Counted from the stretch's first letter, positions 11,888-24,008 are shown. The stretch: 64,000 nucleotides of DNA from Nelumbo lutea (GCA_022828595.1 JAKGHH010000007.1:36208356-36272355); one strand, 5' to 3'. Translations and numbers: made by a program. Notes: a model not told the origin generated them from the letters alone.

Positions 11888-11905
11888 TGACGACTCCGCT
11901 GGGGA
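11888..11905 (+). promoter_or_regulatory. Primer-binding-site-like sequence
   Basis: tgacgactccgctgggga lies three bases after the LTR terminal CA. It differs by one base from the tggcgactccgctgggga sequence that I recall following LTRs of Tat/Ogre elements, where it pairs with an arginine tRNA. It is the main support for the LTR's right edge and lineage. Confidence 0.5.
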
Positions 11906-13465
11906 ATACAGGGAATAGTGTGAATGCCATTTCCCTACTGGTTCCGGATGTGGCAATCAGTTTTGGTTCTCAGACAACAATTTGGTATATGAAAATTTTA
12001 CATTCCACATTGTTGTCTGAGTATCAATAGAAATTCTAAGCCACCTTGGTCAGCTTGCCATTCAGTTGTGGCAATCAGTTTTGGTCAGTCTGTCTTCAAG
12101 TTGCTTTAGTTATCATTGAACTCATACTGAGTTCAGCTTTCCATTATTGGGTTTGTTTAAGTTTTGCATAGCTCCACGTCAGCTTTGATCTATTAAGTGG
12201 CTTCAGTTTATCATTTCTAAGTTTGCTCACATCTATAGTCCCATGGCAACATCAGTCCACCATTTTTTGAATTTGCTGAAGTGAGTTTGGTTTCAGATTA
12301 GCATTAATCTAGCATTTGAGCTCGCTTAAATATGAAGGATCACTGGATAGCTTTAATTCTTATTTCTGGATCACTTAAGTAGGATTAGTTTCCTGTGATT
12401 TCATTTTTTTATTACTTTTGGGTTGTTCATAGTATATTGGCAATGATCTGCTACTTACTGAGTAGAATAGAGATTTCATTTGAATTACTTTGATGAACTG
12501 CTCTGTTCTCATCGGTTTGAGACTGTTTTGGTTTGCTGCTTTATCTGAGGGAGTTCTACATTGTTGGATGAAGTGGTTTTAGAACTGGTTGACAGTAAGT
12601 GTAAGGTCTGAATTCAAGTTGGACTGATTGTAGTAGCCTAGTAGGACCCTGAAGAACGATCTGAATCTTATTTGAATTGCCTTGCTACTTCTTGAAATCA
12701 TGTAATAAGAGGAGCTAGGTTGTGACCTTCAAAACATGAAATCCTATTGCCATGAGTCGAGTACTAGATTACATCACTGCAGTAGCAAGATAAAATAAAG
12801 AAAACATGGAGGAGTTTTTCTGTTTTTTTTTTTTTTTTGAGTAAAATGTGGTCAAGGAAGGGTAACTTACTGTCAGAGGATGGATGCCATGAGGGCTGAT
12901 TGCAGGGGAGTGCCTACTTATCTTTCCATGTAGTTGGTCCTGTACTTTTCTCATATTAGGAGGTTTTACTATTGACTTAGTCACCTCTGGGACAAGATGG
13001 TTATGGCACTAGTTCCATGTAGTTACTATTGACTTAGTTCTTGGATCTCACACTGGGATGTAGGTTTGCATTGAAGCATCCAAATTTGAACTTAAAAAAA
13101 CGATGATAATAAAATGATAAGAGGAAGAAAGGTTAAAAATAATAGCAATGCCTAGTAAAGCTTCATCTTCGGATTGCTGTCCAGTATCTCAAGGTGATGA
13201 GAGATGGGACCCATGTGCCTTCAATTGTTAGTTTTGGGTTAACAAATTACCTTTGGGGATTGTGTTTTTCTTTCAGGCAAGGTAACCCAGATCTTTCTTA
13301 GGGTTTATATTGGTTCGGTGATAAACCTGTACTTAAGGCCAACCTTTGCAAATAAGTCCTAACATGAGTTTGATTTCATTCCTTCTTGGCTTTCTTAGCC
13401 TGACTTCTGAATAGTAGCACTGAGTTATGAGAAAAGAAAGCATAAGGTCTGATTAGAAGCAACAA
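11906..13465. other. Intergenic DNA, nothing recognised
   Basis: Unique-looking text of moderate AT content with a poly-T run near 12820-12837. The phrase tggcaatcagttttggt occurs at about 11951 and 12067, so parts may be repetitive. No reading frame shows protein-like composition over a useful length. If the preceding LTR was a 5' LTR, this could be its untranslated leader, but no gag follows. Confidence 0.4.
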
Positions 13466-13469
13466 TTAA

Positions 13470-13830
13470 ATAGGGGTGTAAACGGATCGAATTCGAATCC
13501 GATTAAATATTTGAATATTCGATTTGATTCGAATTCTATTAATGAATTATTTTAGATAACTAATAAATATATAAAATAAATATTTTATTGATACAAAGTA
13601 CATAAATATATAAATTATTTATATAACTTAATTATTATATATATAAATTATATAAAATATTTTATGTATTATATATAAGAATTAAATAATCAGTCGAATT
13701 CAAATACTTATCAAATTGAATCAGGTCATATCCGAATTCGACCAGTTAGATATTCGAATTTTCCGAATTAGATTCAATTATGTTGAAGCTCGAATTCAAA
13801 ATCGGATTTTCGAATACTGCTGACTTGATG
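13470..13830. repeat. Interspersed 'taggggtgtaaacgg' repeat, AT-rich core
   Basis: It starts aggggtgtaaacggatcgaa, then alternates tcgaattcgaat-type motifs with a TA-rich core and a matching gaattc-rich right arm. The taggggtg start resembles hAT MITE ends found elsewhere in this window (57641, 17583), but no matching right terminus is visible, so the copy is partial or unrelated. Confidence 0.45.
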
Positions 13831-13849
13831 TTCTTGAGTTCTGAATTAA

Positions 13850-15170
13850 GATAATCTCCCTCATTGGCTTGTTCTTTTCTCGGAGCCAGTTGTGAAGTAA
13901 GTGATCTCAAGAGAAAGATAGTTAGTGTCTAGCCCACAGCAGGTTTGTCCCTTTTAGCTTGAAAGTATTCCCCCTAGGAGACTCAAGGATGTTGGTTAAC
14001 TCCCTGTTGTGTCATTTGTGAGCTGATCTGAGTAAAGGTAGCATAATGTATTGCATGAGAAGGTCAAATAGTCCTAATAAAAAAAAAACACAAAATCGGA
14101 AAGAACAAAGAAGAAAAAAGCCAAATCTTTTGGTCATGACCCATTTATGAAATTGTGAATAAATTTTGAGTCTTAGGGTGAATGATTTAGTACTGTTTTT
14201 CTTTGGATAATTCATTTCAGCACCTTTGGGCTTACACAAGTATGTTTTACATCCTGTGATCTACTGTGCTATTGATGTTTTAAGAAGTGTGTTAATATCA
14301 TTTTCCATCCTGATACATGTCCAAACCAATGCCTTTTTAAAATTATTTTCCTGAGAAATCATTATTGCTATAGATCTCAGAGAGTTACATAGGCCAGACA
14401 GTCTTGTTTTGAGCCCGATTTATGCCTGATAAAGAAAAAAAATCTTGCTATCTTGAGACTGTCTAATCTTGTCTAAAGAATGGTTGCGGGTTGGGGTTGC
14501 CCAGGTTTGTGCTTGGAGTCAAGTCCGATGGGCCTTTCACCTTGGTTTTGTGCTTATCACTAGACTGGTTTAGTGAACTTTTCAGCTGCCCCTATCCCCG
14601 TTTTTGCACAAGCACCATTAGAGAAAGGATCTGGTGCATTAATTTGTTGCTGTTTTGTTTCTCATGAGAGGAGTTTCTGTTGCTGCTTCCCAAAACAGCA
14701 GCTGCTCCTCTTATAGACCCTCGATAAGATGATCAAGGCTGGCTGCAACTGATTTTTCTTGGGAAAAAGTATGGAGTGGGCTTAGGTGGATATAGTGGGT
14801 AGCCTAGTCTGTCTTTAGGATTCCTATATGGTGATCCTGGGTTGGGTCATGTGATAGAATTCTGGTGTTAAGATTTGGTTTCTACCAAAAGGGGTGTTCC
14901 TACAGAGATAAAATGTCAAGTTATTAGAGGTTAGAGGTCATTTAACAAGAGATCTCAAAGTTTAGAAGCCAATGGGTGGGGCTGATAGCAGGCTAGCCTC
15001 AAAGTTTGGGCATCACCAATAAGTTTCAATGAGATTGCAAGGCTGAAACTTTGCCCCTCGGATCACTTTTATATGTCTTCGTCCCCCAGTTCTCCTTGAA
15101 GAAAAAAGGATGTAAACCCCAGGCTGAAGCAACTACTAAATCAGAAGCTAAAAAAATAGGAAGAGTAGGA
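13850..15170. other. Intergenic DNA, nothing recognised
   Basis: No supported gene. Short open stretches on both strands lack domain signatures and look accidental. No tandem structure was noticed. Confidence 0.4.
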
Positions 15171-15177
15171 GCAAAAA

Positions 15178-15466
15178 GCAAGGTTTTTAAAACCAACCCG
15201 GAGAACGAACCGGTCAGGGGTCCGGTTCCCGGGTCGAACAGTCGGTCCATTCTGACAAATTATTAAAAAAATAAAAAAAATAAAAAGCGGTCATAACCAT
15301 TAAACAGTTCAAATGGTTCAACCGCTCGGGTCAATGGTTAACTGACCAAATCAATGTTTTTCTTTCTGCAAATATCCGGTTTTGGGAAAAAACGAAACCA
15401 GTCACCTGATCAGTTCCTGGTTTTCCGGTCCAACTGTCCAGTCCGGTCCAGTTTTGAAAACCATGC
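15178..15466. mobile_element. MITE-like repeat with gcaaggtttttaaaacc ends
   Basis: The left end gcaaggtttttaaaacc is an imperfect inverse of the right end gttttgaaaaccatgc. The interior is dense in gaaccgg/ccggtt and gtcgaac-type motifs around an A-rich centre. A second copy lies at 25309-25566, and right-end fragments occur near 22160, 37000 and 51540. A superfamily was not assigned. Confidence 0.6.
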
Positions 15467-15719
15467 AAAAAGGAAAGAATTCTGGGTAATGTTAGAGCCT
15501 CTGCCCCTGTTGATAACGTCTGAAGAGGTTTGGGTTTAAGGTAAATCTTCCTCTAAAAGTTCTTAATTTCAGTTGTCTTAGGGCACCTGTGTGAATTTCT
15601 GCAATGAGAACTTGCATCTAAGCAAGTAGTGATTCGTGGTGGTGTGTTATGGTAAAATAAATTGAGAACTTGGTTGAGTTTTAAATAAAAAAAGTGATAA
15701 TTTGCATCCAAATAATTCA

Positions 15720-16029
15720 GGCCCCGTTTGGTTTGTAGTAATGGAGGTTTGGAAACGGAATTAGAATGGGCTATTTTGATTCCAACTGTTTCGTTGGATG
15801 GAATCGGAATTCGATTCCCATTCCTGCTGGAATGACATTTTCCCATTTGAGGGAATGATTATTCCCTGCCCCTCCCTTGCAAATGAAATTCCATTCCTTC
15901 TGGTTTCAATTTTCATTTTCATTTCTGTCTGAACCAAACAGACTATGGGAATAGACCATTGCAATTCTTATTCTAAAGAATTTCAAATTCGATTCTAATT
16001 CTGATTCTGACTGCAAACCAAACGGACCC
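15720..16029. mobile_element. Tourist-like (PIF/Harbinger) MITE, copy A1
   Basis: Termini ggccccgtttggtttg and caaaccaaacggaccc are near-perfect inverted repeats flanked by TCA on both sides. The 310-bp interior is rich in ggaatcggaattc and attcc motifs. It matches the element at 29914-30192 in the opposite orientation, which has TAA duplications. A 3-bp duplication with this terminus fits PIF/Harbinger. Confidence 0.75.
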
Positions 16030-17154
16030 TCAATTTTTACAGAATCCCGTGTGTGATAAAAGATGGTATTGGTGTGTTGTGATCTTATGAGAACTTGCAC
16101 ATAAGAGGTGGTGTCCATTGGCTAAGACAATTCTGGGTTTATCTTGAGTTTGAATTGCCTAGGTGGGGTCAGGGCATAACGACATGCTTCAAAATCATTT
16201 GCTGTTAGGCCAAGGTGTTCTCTCAAAACCAACTAAAAAGGTACATATATAACGAAAGGGCTAGGTGTGCTTAAACAATCTCATATGAGCAGTAATCTCC
16301 TATGCTGAATTTGGAATAATTAGTGGGCATGATGCATAGATTTTGTTGATACTTGTCTTGCTTGAATTTGTCTCTTTGCTCTTGTTTAGAATGATGCTTT
16401 TCTTAGGCTATCAAATTATTATCTCATGCTATCTACTCTTTAGGGATTATGCTAAATTATATTGCTTCTAGGAATCTAGTGAGGTTGATGGAAAGCTCTC
16501 AGTCAGTCACCAACCTAAAAAGCCCATATGGGTTGAGGTTTGAAGACTGGTGGGTGGCCTAAACCTCATGTATCACACTGGAGTCCCATGAATGAATTGA
16601 GTGTTTTATTTTGCAAGAGAGCTAAGCATGAAAGAGCAGGATATGTGTGTTGATTGTCATTTTCTTTTCTTTTTTTTTTATTTTTAGAAAAAATAAAAAA
16701 TAGAAAAATCATTTAAAACCTTCTTTTTCTTTCAAACACATTTTGATAAATACCACTTGATTGACTGCCATGTTTATGATTTCGGTTGATTGATCACAAA
16801 AATTTAATCAAACCCTTTTAATAGGGTTGTAAATTTTAATTATTTTATTTTTAATCTTTTAAATGAAATAAAAACAAAAACAAATTTATTAACATTATTA
16901 AAGAAATCATGGGGAGTGGGATTTCCATGGGGATGGGGAGTGGATCCCTGTCCCCACCTCACCTCGTTGCCTTTCCTAATTATAAGACCCTACATTTGTG
17001 CATCCATAATATCTCTCATACTTTTATGTTGTCATTAATGTGGAGAACTCTTCATTGTGCGGTTGTAATGTATTGTAGCTAGGATGTGATAAGATCTCTT
17101 AAAAGCAAAAACCTTGCCAACACTCTTCAAGCATGGGCATCTAACCACACATTT
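16030..17154. other. Intergenic DNA, nothing recognised
   Basis: No gene. A short G-rich patch (ggggagtgggatttccatgg) at about 16911-16945 is followed by ccctgtccccacc, a partly inverted pair that may be a repeat remnant. Poly-T/A runs occur near 16665-16700. Confidence 0.4.
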
Positions 17155-17269
17155 GACCCAATTTGAAAAGAGTAAAAATACAAATATATAGTGTAGAACC
17201 TTGTATTTTATGTTTCTAATCCTTGTTTTTACACTATACATATTATTTGTGCTCTTCTCAAACTGGGCC
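17155..17269. mobile_element. Small Tourist-like MITE, family D
   Basis: It runs from gacccaatttgaaaagag to ctcttctcaaactgggcc, imperfect inverted ends around a 'atagtgtagaacc' interior shared with copies at 24612, 34135 and 39860. The target duplication is not clear in this copy. Confidence 0.55.
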
Positions 17270-17582
17270 TTGCAAATGAAAAGAACGAGCATTCTGATTT
17301 TATTTTATTTTGAATTTTACTTTATTCTGTTTCAGGTCTCATTTTACTTCTCTTGCACCACAATTAAATAAAATAAGGTAAATTTTAAAACAAAAAAATA
17401 AATCAAAATTTACACCCAAATTATTTATACTACTATAGTTTTTCATTAATGCAAATGAATTTGTACTGCAACTTACCAACATCTCCCCATAAATTATAGA
17501 TACTGGGATATAAATAAGCCCTTGTGGTCATTATATCCAAACTTGTCATGTGTAGGAAACTTGCAAATAATTTAGACGGAGG

Positions 17583-18340
17583 TAGGGCTGTTCATAAGAA
17601 GACCCAACTCGACCAAATCGATCAATTCAGACCGACCCAATCCAAATTGGCCAGGTTTTTTCAGTACCGGTTGATTTCGGGTTGTAAAAAATCATAAATC
17701 GATATGAAAATCGAAACTGACCCGAACCGATTTAGTAGTTAATTCCTAATTAGTAGTTACAACCTACTTAGTTCCTACTTAACTAAGTTGTCTCTATCCT
17801 ATTTACAATCTAACTTAATTTGTAGTCTTCTAGTTAGGAATGACATTAATGGCAAGTATTGTAAGATAACTAGACAAGGAATTTCTTTTTGAAAAAAATT
17901 AAAGAAAATAATCAAATGATCCTAGTTTCTATGGTATTTACACCAAATAGACAACCAATTACAATTAGAATTAGGTGTATTTTTTTACTTAGATTAGAAG
18001 GTTTCTTGAAATATACAAATTTTAGTCCTCTTTCTCTAATACAATTTGATTTTCCATTTTCTTGATAACTTCTATTCTAACTTGGTCTGCCCCCCTTAAC
18101 CCCTCAACTCAAGCACAATCTCTAATACAATTTGACTCTCAAGAATCAAAATTTTGAAATTTCAATTTATTACTATGGTTGAACTTAGAGCTGAAACCAA
18201 TCCAACCCGACTCAAACCGACTAGATCGATTTTGTTTAACATAGGATCGGTTTTGGTTTCAATTTCAAGTAATTCGACCAGATTGGATCTGTTGGAAAAA
18301 TATCCGTAAACCAACCCAACCCAACCCGTGAACAGCCATA
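17583..18340. mobile_element. Non-autonomous hAT element, 758 bp
   Basis: Termini tagggctgttca and tgaacagccata are inverted repeats. The bases directly outside are gacggagg (17575-17582) and gacggaag (18341-18348), an 8-bp duplication with one mismatch, as expected for hAT. Sub-terminal arms carry cgacccaa/ccgacc-type motifs on the left and their inverses on the right. The interior has no transposase. Confidence 0.75.
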
Positions 18341-18348
18341 GACGGAAG

Positions 18349-19065
18349 CATGAGATCAGACTCATGGACCCACCTTGATTCTATTTGACAACTACTATAT
18401 AAAACCAAAAATAGGGAAAAATAGCTCCGACAGTTCTGTCTAAACGGCCAAAGTTTTATCACCCTCGATTTCTTCCCTGGAACGTCACTGTACCAAAAAA
18501 ACCTAATTGGGCCCACTATGGTCAGTCGTACAATAATAGTCAGTACGGTTACACCTCATCATCCTGCCTCATTTTCCGGCTACACAATAAGAAACCAGTC
18601 AATACTCAATAGTGTCAGGCAGCTGGTGACTGATCCCTTGCACGCTTCATTCATTCATGCAGTACGCCAACATCACGTGGTCCCATCACATATGACCTGT
18701 CATGGTGGGGTAGAGATCTCTTTAATCCAAAGAGATCGAGAATCAGACACCTCACACTAATGTTTCCATTACACGTGTCACAATCCAGTGGCTCACGTTA
18801 TTGTCGGGTGTTGACCCGGCACCTCTTATAAATTTGACCCAACAACCTTTTCTCTCTTTCTACTACTGTACTACTATTTTACATTCATCTTCGTCTGTAG
18901 AAAGTTCACCACCGGCGAACAGAACACCATAGCCGGAAAAAGTCAGTGCAAGGCTTTTACTGGAAAAGAGACGAGACTTCCGGTGTAGCAGACACAACAC
19001 TTCCTCGTGAAAAGACCTAAGTCGATCGACTACGGGAGGAAATAGCTTCTAATAACCGTCACGGG
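18349..19065 (+). promoter_or_regulatory. Orphan promoter-like island
   Basis: This block between the hAT element and the Helitron looks less decayed than its neighbours. It holds a G-box (cacgtgg, 18674), an ACGT-core ABRE-like palindrome (acacgtgtca, 18771), W-box cores (ttgacc, 18811 and 18834) and a good TATA box (tataaat, 18827). Downstream comes a C/T-rich, leader-like stretch with no open frame of useful length. A second TATA-like string (actatataaaacc) is near 18394. It may be the 5' end of a gene whose body was displaced by the Helitron, a captured promoter, or a non-coding transcript. Confidence 0.4.
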
Positions 19066-19791
19066 ATATTTATTATATATATATTAAAGGAAGATCGTGG
19101 GCCAGACTCTTTATCTTTTAAATACATGGCATCCTATTAATTCAATAAATAAGATTCAAAAAGTGGATAATTTCATTCTAAAACATTCTCAATAGACAAT
19201 TATTTATTAACTTAATACATGTTTATTCATAAAATTTAATTAAACATGTGACATCCTAGAATTTAATTAAACATCCTAGAAGTGGGTTCATCCACTTTAA
19301 AATAATGTCAAAGTGGTTATTTTCAGTTACAAACAAATTTTAATTTTAATTAAGAGCCATGCGATTCAAAAACTTATTGTGCATTAAAGTTATGTAAATT
19401 ACCAGAATTTAGAGTAATTAGAAAATCTATATTAACAACAATACTCAGGATTTAAATACTGATTATTAATAAGAATATAAGAAAAAATCATCACCATTAC
19501 TAATTAAAAATAATATTAATCTTTAATTAAATAATTAAGTAAAGATTACATTTTGATTAATCTTTAAATTTTTATAGTAAGATTTTAATTTATAATAATT
19601 ATTATATAATAAAATCATTAATTAAATACTTAATAATAACTACAATAATTAATTAATTAAATATTACAATAAAAATAATCTTTTAAAAAAATAAAGAAAT
19701 AATAATAAAAATTTAGACATTTTTTTCTTAAACAAAATAAAAATTATCAAAAAAATACTAGCCCTGTACTTAGTACAGGGTCATTCTCTAG
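19066..19791 (+). mobile_element. Short non-autonomous Helitron
   Basis: The right end is textbook: a hairpin ccctgtac-tta-gtacaggg (19762-19780), then tcattctctag, ending in CTAG at 19788-19791 before a T. The left end is probably the TA-rich string after 'acggga'; its first two bases may be mutated from TC, so the start is approximate. The interior (atggcatcctattaattc...) is the reverse complement of the unit repeated in the Helitron at 37228-39836, so both belong to one family. There is no Rep/helicase coding. Confidence 0.65.
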
Positions 19792-19849
19792 TTGAAGATT
19801 AAAGGTAAGCATGTGGGTCTTCTTGTCTTTTAATATTGTTTTTTTTTAT

Positions 19850-20277
19850 GGATAATTTGCTGAAACCTCCCTTGAAGTTTTGGACCATTGCCGAAACCTC
19901 TCTAAAGTTTGGTAATTGTAATTATCTCCCTTGAACTTTATGACACTATTGCAGGTTGACTCCCTCTAATAGAAGCTTCTAAAAAGAGGCTTTTATGAAC
20001 AACAAATAAATAAGAGTTTAAAGTTGTACTTTCGAGTGATTGATATAAAGGGTAAATTTGAAAAATAAATTAATTATGTTAAAGAGATTGAAAGGGTTTG
20101 AGGTAGTGGTTGACAAGAAATAAAATTTTGGAAAATAACATTTTGGTCAAAAAGTAATACATGGGCATTTTCAATATTTTTGTAACTCTTGTTAGATAAT
20201 CTAATGGAGGGGGTTTAGGTTTAGAGGAGGTTTTAGCAACTGTTCAAAACTTTAGGGGAGGTTTTTAGCAATTTACC
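19850..20277. mobile_element. Foldback MITE, 428 bp
   Basis: The left arm ggataatttgctgaaacctc and right arm gaggtttttagcaatttacc are inverted copies. The similarity continues inward for over 50 bp (ttgaagttttggacc against gttcaaaactttagg). Outside are ttttttat and tttcttat, a candidate 8-bp duplication with one mismatch. No coding capacity. Confidence 0.7.
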
Positions 20278-21565
20278 TTTCTTATTTTTTTATTGATACT
20301 GAAAATTTGTTTAAAAACCCATAAGAATGATCAAAATTCTATTTTAGTCTAAAGTCAGTTGAACATGTATGAGGGTATTACTGTCATTTCAAGGGCGGTC
20401 CTGTGCTCTTCTGAAGATTACTGGTCTGAGTATTGGGTCGTTAATGTGTCCAATGAATTGGCCCCATTTAAGTACATCTTAGGTTTTGTAATCCTTTCCA
20501 AAATGATCAAAAGCAATACAGAATTATGGGGGCACGTTTTTCTCCTTCTTATTGCACCGATTCAATTGCATCCTATACCACATATCTGGAATACTTTTCG
20601 TCGGACCCACCTGAATTCAAACAATGGGACCTCGCCGTGGACCATACCTGACACTTGAAAATGGTACGGTTTAAAAATTAAGAAATGTTTCGGTTAATAT
20701 TAAATCTTAATAAAAAAGTATTCCCATTTCCCATACTTTTGTACTAGTACAAATGAAATTGCAGTACAAACAAAACTTATAATGGGTAAAATCATTTGTC
20801 TTTATAGACTTCATAGGTAACACAACACTGTCAGAAAACAGTTGGACAAAGTTCTGTTCCCTAACCAATGAGACAAGATGTAAATCCTGACTGATTGCTA
20901 GAGTCTAAACCCTAAGCGTGAGACTCCTTTATTAGAGCCAACAAACAGGATCTTATTGCAACCGGTCTATTAGACCTGGTGGTCCTCTTTGAGTGCTTAT
21001 TGGATAAATAAGTTCTTATCCCAATAAGGAAGTTTTGGTGTATAGGTATTTGAAAACTGTGGTGGGCCAAGATGGGCCGAAACATAATAACTGTTTTTCA
21101 AAAAGAATTTGAGAAAAAAAGGGCAATTTTTTAATTCTTTTTTTTTCTCTTTTCTAATGTTCAAAGAATCGGATCAGGCATCGACCCGATGAAGGTTGAA
21201 CCATGCTGATGTAATAAATAAAATTTAAAAAATTTATTGAATATGAAGGGAAGTTAATCCACCAAAGCTTTCAAGAGGGCTTAGGGTAACTTGCAAGATT
21301 GAACAACGTGGACTGTCTTGTATGTTGGCTGAATTTGATGGGCTAAAAGCTTAAAGCAAAGATCAAATTCTAAGCTTGAAGCAAAAATTAAAATGGAATT
21401 TGAATTTAAGCAAACCTGTAAAAAAAGTGATAAAACTATGAGTAATTAATTAATTTCAAGTTCATTAATTAAAAAAATAAATATTAAAAATTTAAGTGTA
21501 AATTGTAAATGACTAAATGTTGCATAATGTAGAAATCAGAATTAAAGAATTTAGTCAATTTACGT
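20278..21565. other. Intergenic DNA, nothing recognised
   Basis: A 99-codon open stretch at 20359-20658 on + has no recognisable domain and no leader or splice context; I treat it as chance. The remainder is AT-rich without visible repeats, apart from a possible start of a degenerate element near 21170. Confidence 0.4.
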
Positions 21566-21569
21566 TTTT

Positions 21570-22165
21570 CAAGGTTCAGGTGGGGGGAGGAGGAGGAGAA
21601 GGAATGAGGGAAGAAGACTAGGAGAGGGAGAGAGGCTATCACGCGATGAACAAAGCACCGCTGTCACTGCCAAAGAGGAGGATGAGGAGGAGAGAACATT
21701 GGCCGGCGTCGTTGGAGGGATGCAGTGAACAAAGTCCACTGGTGGGAAGAAGAAGGAGGAGGAGGAGGAGAGAGACTACCTAGCATCGGTGGCACTGGCG
21801 GTCAAAAACGGAGCTGGAGGCTTCGGTGGTGGGTTGGTGGTTGGACTTAGGTTTGAACGGAAAGAGGAAGAAGAATAGAAGATAAATCGAAGAGGGTTTT
21901 CAGTTTTGGGTTGGGATTGGGATTTTCAATTGGATCTTTAGGCCCATTTAGTCCAATTTTAGGTTTTTTCTTGCCCTTTTTATTAAAAGTCAGAATGTAA
22001 AAAACCTGGCCAGTTATGCAATCTCCAGTTCTCTGGTTGAACCAGGCAGGCAAACGGTTTTTTATAGTTTTTATAACATAGTGGTTTTGGGGGTATATCT
22101 GGACCAGCCTGGGCCAGGTCAGAGTTCAACCGGTTCAATCGGCTGGTCCAGTCTAGTTTTCAGAA
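21570..22165. repeat. Purine-rich block joined to a gttttcagaacattg repeat end
   Basis: 21570-21840 is a G/A-rich stretch (gaggaggag runs) with short unique interruptions. 22080-22165 carries ggtccag/ggttcaa motifs ending gttttcagaacattg, the same terminal style as the repeats at 15178 and 25309. It is probably one decayed interspersed element with a captured or simple-sequence interior. Limits are uncertain. Confidence 0.4.
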
Positions 22166-23120
22166 CATTGTTCTTTTCTATCATTCTTCCCAAATGCAAA
22201 TAAGTACCTTTATCAACAAAAAGAAAAAAAAATGCATATAAATTCTTATTGGTTTGGTCCGAGTCTAAAATAAGTGTTTTTTTTCTTCCAATAATAGCTT
22301 AAAAATAAACACTCTCAAACGGGAGCTTAGAATATTTATAAAAACATGGGGGAGGGGAGGCTTAGAATGGACCTAGTGAAGATGGTCCCACTCACCAACC
22401 ATGGAGCCCCTAAGAGTCTGAATATGGTAAGGATCTTCTAATCAGTTTGGTGATTGTGTGAGAGTAGATTTTGTTATTTAATGTAGAGCAGAGAATACTA
22501 ACATCGAGTGTACGGTTTTACTTTGTACATACTGGTGCAAGGGCATGCATTATGCATATATACAAGTAAGAGGGTGCATCATTTGTATGTTTAAAATGAG
22601 GAGATATTCTTAATGTACAGCTGCAAGTGGCTGTGAGCACGGTGTGAGTATGATTTGCACTTTTTAGCTAATTGACAGTGCAAATTTTGCATCCCAAAAA
22701 CTGATGTAAAATTTATACAACCTCTCTCATTTTCTCCTGCCTTACTTGTCTCTTATAAAGTGTGAATCACATCATTTTTACTTCATATCTTACTCCTCTC
22801 AACCGTCTCCCTTCTCTTCTATATAAAGTGGGGACCACATCATTTTACTCCTCATATACAAACAAAACAAAGTCAGATCAATGCAAAGGCAAACCAGCTG
22901 AATTTAATTACACTCATCAACCCATTTACATTCCCATGCAGTGCAAATTTTATTGGGACTAACATCAGTGCAGAACAAATGGAACCAACAAATGACCTTT
23001 ATCTTACATATGAAAGAATTCTCTTCATGATGATCTTTTGAACCAGGATTTGTGATCTTGTTGCGACTCATCTTCTGTTTTATGGTTTGTTAAGCTAGTA
23101 ATATATCACTTCTCGCACTA
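22166..23120. other. Intergenic DNA with a diverged direct repeat
   Basis: No gene. The phrases 'tataaagtgtgaatcacatc' (about 22756) and 'tataaagtggggaccacatc' (about 22823) form a short diverged direct repeat. 'gtgcaaattttgcat' near 22679 and 'gtgcaaatttta' near 22942 may be ends of another decayed element. Confidence 0.4.
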
Positions 23121-23267
23121 TAAAGCAAAAAGCATGCAAACACGCTGAGAGCACAGCATCCAGCTACACGTGTTGCCAATGTATGGTTGGATGTCATGTT
23201 CTCAGCGTACTACACGTGATGTCCATACGTTGTGGCTTTCAGCGTGTTTGCACGCTTTTTGCTTTTA
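23121..23267. mobile_element. 147-bp foldback MITE
   Basis: The left arm taaagcaaaaagcatgcaaa and the right arm ttgcacgctttttgctttta are inverted over about 32 bp with one or two mismatches, continuing through cacgctgagagc against gctttcagcgtg. A transcript would form a long hairpin. A TA duplication is possible but not certain. Confidence 0.7.
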
Positions 23268-23552
23268 GAAATCCCATCTCTTGTTACATCTTTATCTGTT
23301 TGAACTATCTTATGACTGTTATAGATAGAAACCAATGTCACTTTCCTTTGTATCTTTCTTCTTGTCTTCTTCTTCAAAGTCATTTTCATCTCTTTTTTTC
23401 CATCCAAATCCTTATCTATGAGCGCTTCATGAGATCCCTCTCTTTGTTGATGCATAAACTTTCAAAATGACCATTAGACTGACTGAGATAGAAAGAAGTG
23501 GTGGGTGAAACCATGAAACATCGTCAACAAAGAACTAATGCAGTCACTTTTA

Positions 23553-23652
23553 GGCTATGCTTGGTTTAAGATGGGGAAGGAAGAGAAACTTGTATAAACC
23601 TTGTGTATTTTTCCTACCTTTTCCTATCCTTTCCTTCAAACTAAACACAGCC
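23553..23652. mobile_element. Small Tourist-like MITE, family C, copy 1
   Basis: Ends ggctatgcttggtttaag and cttcaaactaaacacagcc are inverted repeats. TTA lies on the left and ATTA on the right. The interior is purine-rich then pyrimidine-rich, like the copy at 32261. Confidence 0.65.
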
Positions 23653-23654
23653 AT

Positions 23655-23904
23655 TAGGGATGAATTCGGGCTGAGCCGAGCCGAGCCGAATATCTAGCTA
23701 TTCAAGTTCGGCTCGACATGCACTATGAGGCTCGAGCTCAAATATGAGCCAAATGTTTTATAAAAATAAGAAAATTATACATATAAAAATTAAGAATAAT
23801 ATATAAAAAAATAAAAATATTATATATATTTATGTATGTTAAGCTCGCGAGCCTCACGAGCTGAGCTCAAATAACTCATGAAAAGCTTAGCTCGTAGCCA
23901 CCCT
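23655..23904. mobile_element. tagggatg...ccaccctac interspersed repeat
   Basis: The outer arms hold ggctgagccgag and gctcga motifs, with the inverse (cctcacgagctgag) on the right, around a TA-rich core. Ends tagggatg and ccaccctac are weakly inverted. No 8-bp duplication was found. It starts next to the small MITE at 23553-23652. Confidence 0.5.
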
Positions 23905-24008
23905 ACTTTTTTGATAAAGAATAATATAAATGTTTTTATAACGAAACTATATAGATAGGAACATTTACAGAACTATTAGAAGAGAGAGAGAGAGAGAAGG
24001 AACCTTTA

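Noticed and set aside
20359..20658. 99-codon + frame
   Set aside because: No recognisable domain, no codon or splice support, no neighbouring gene structure.
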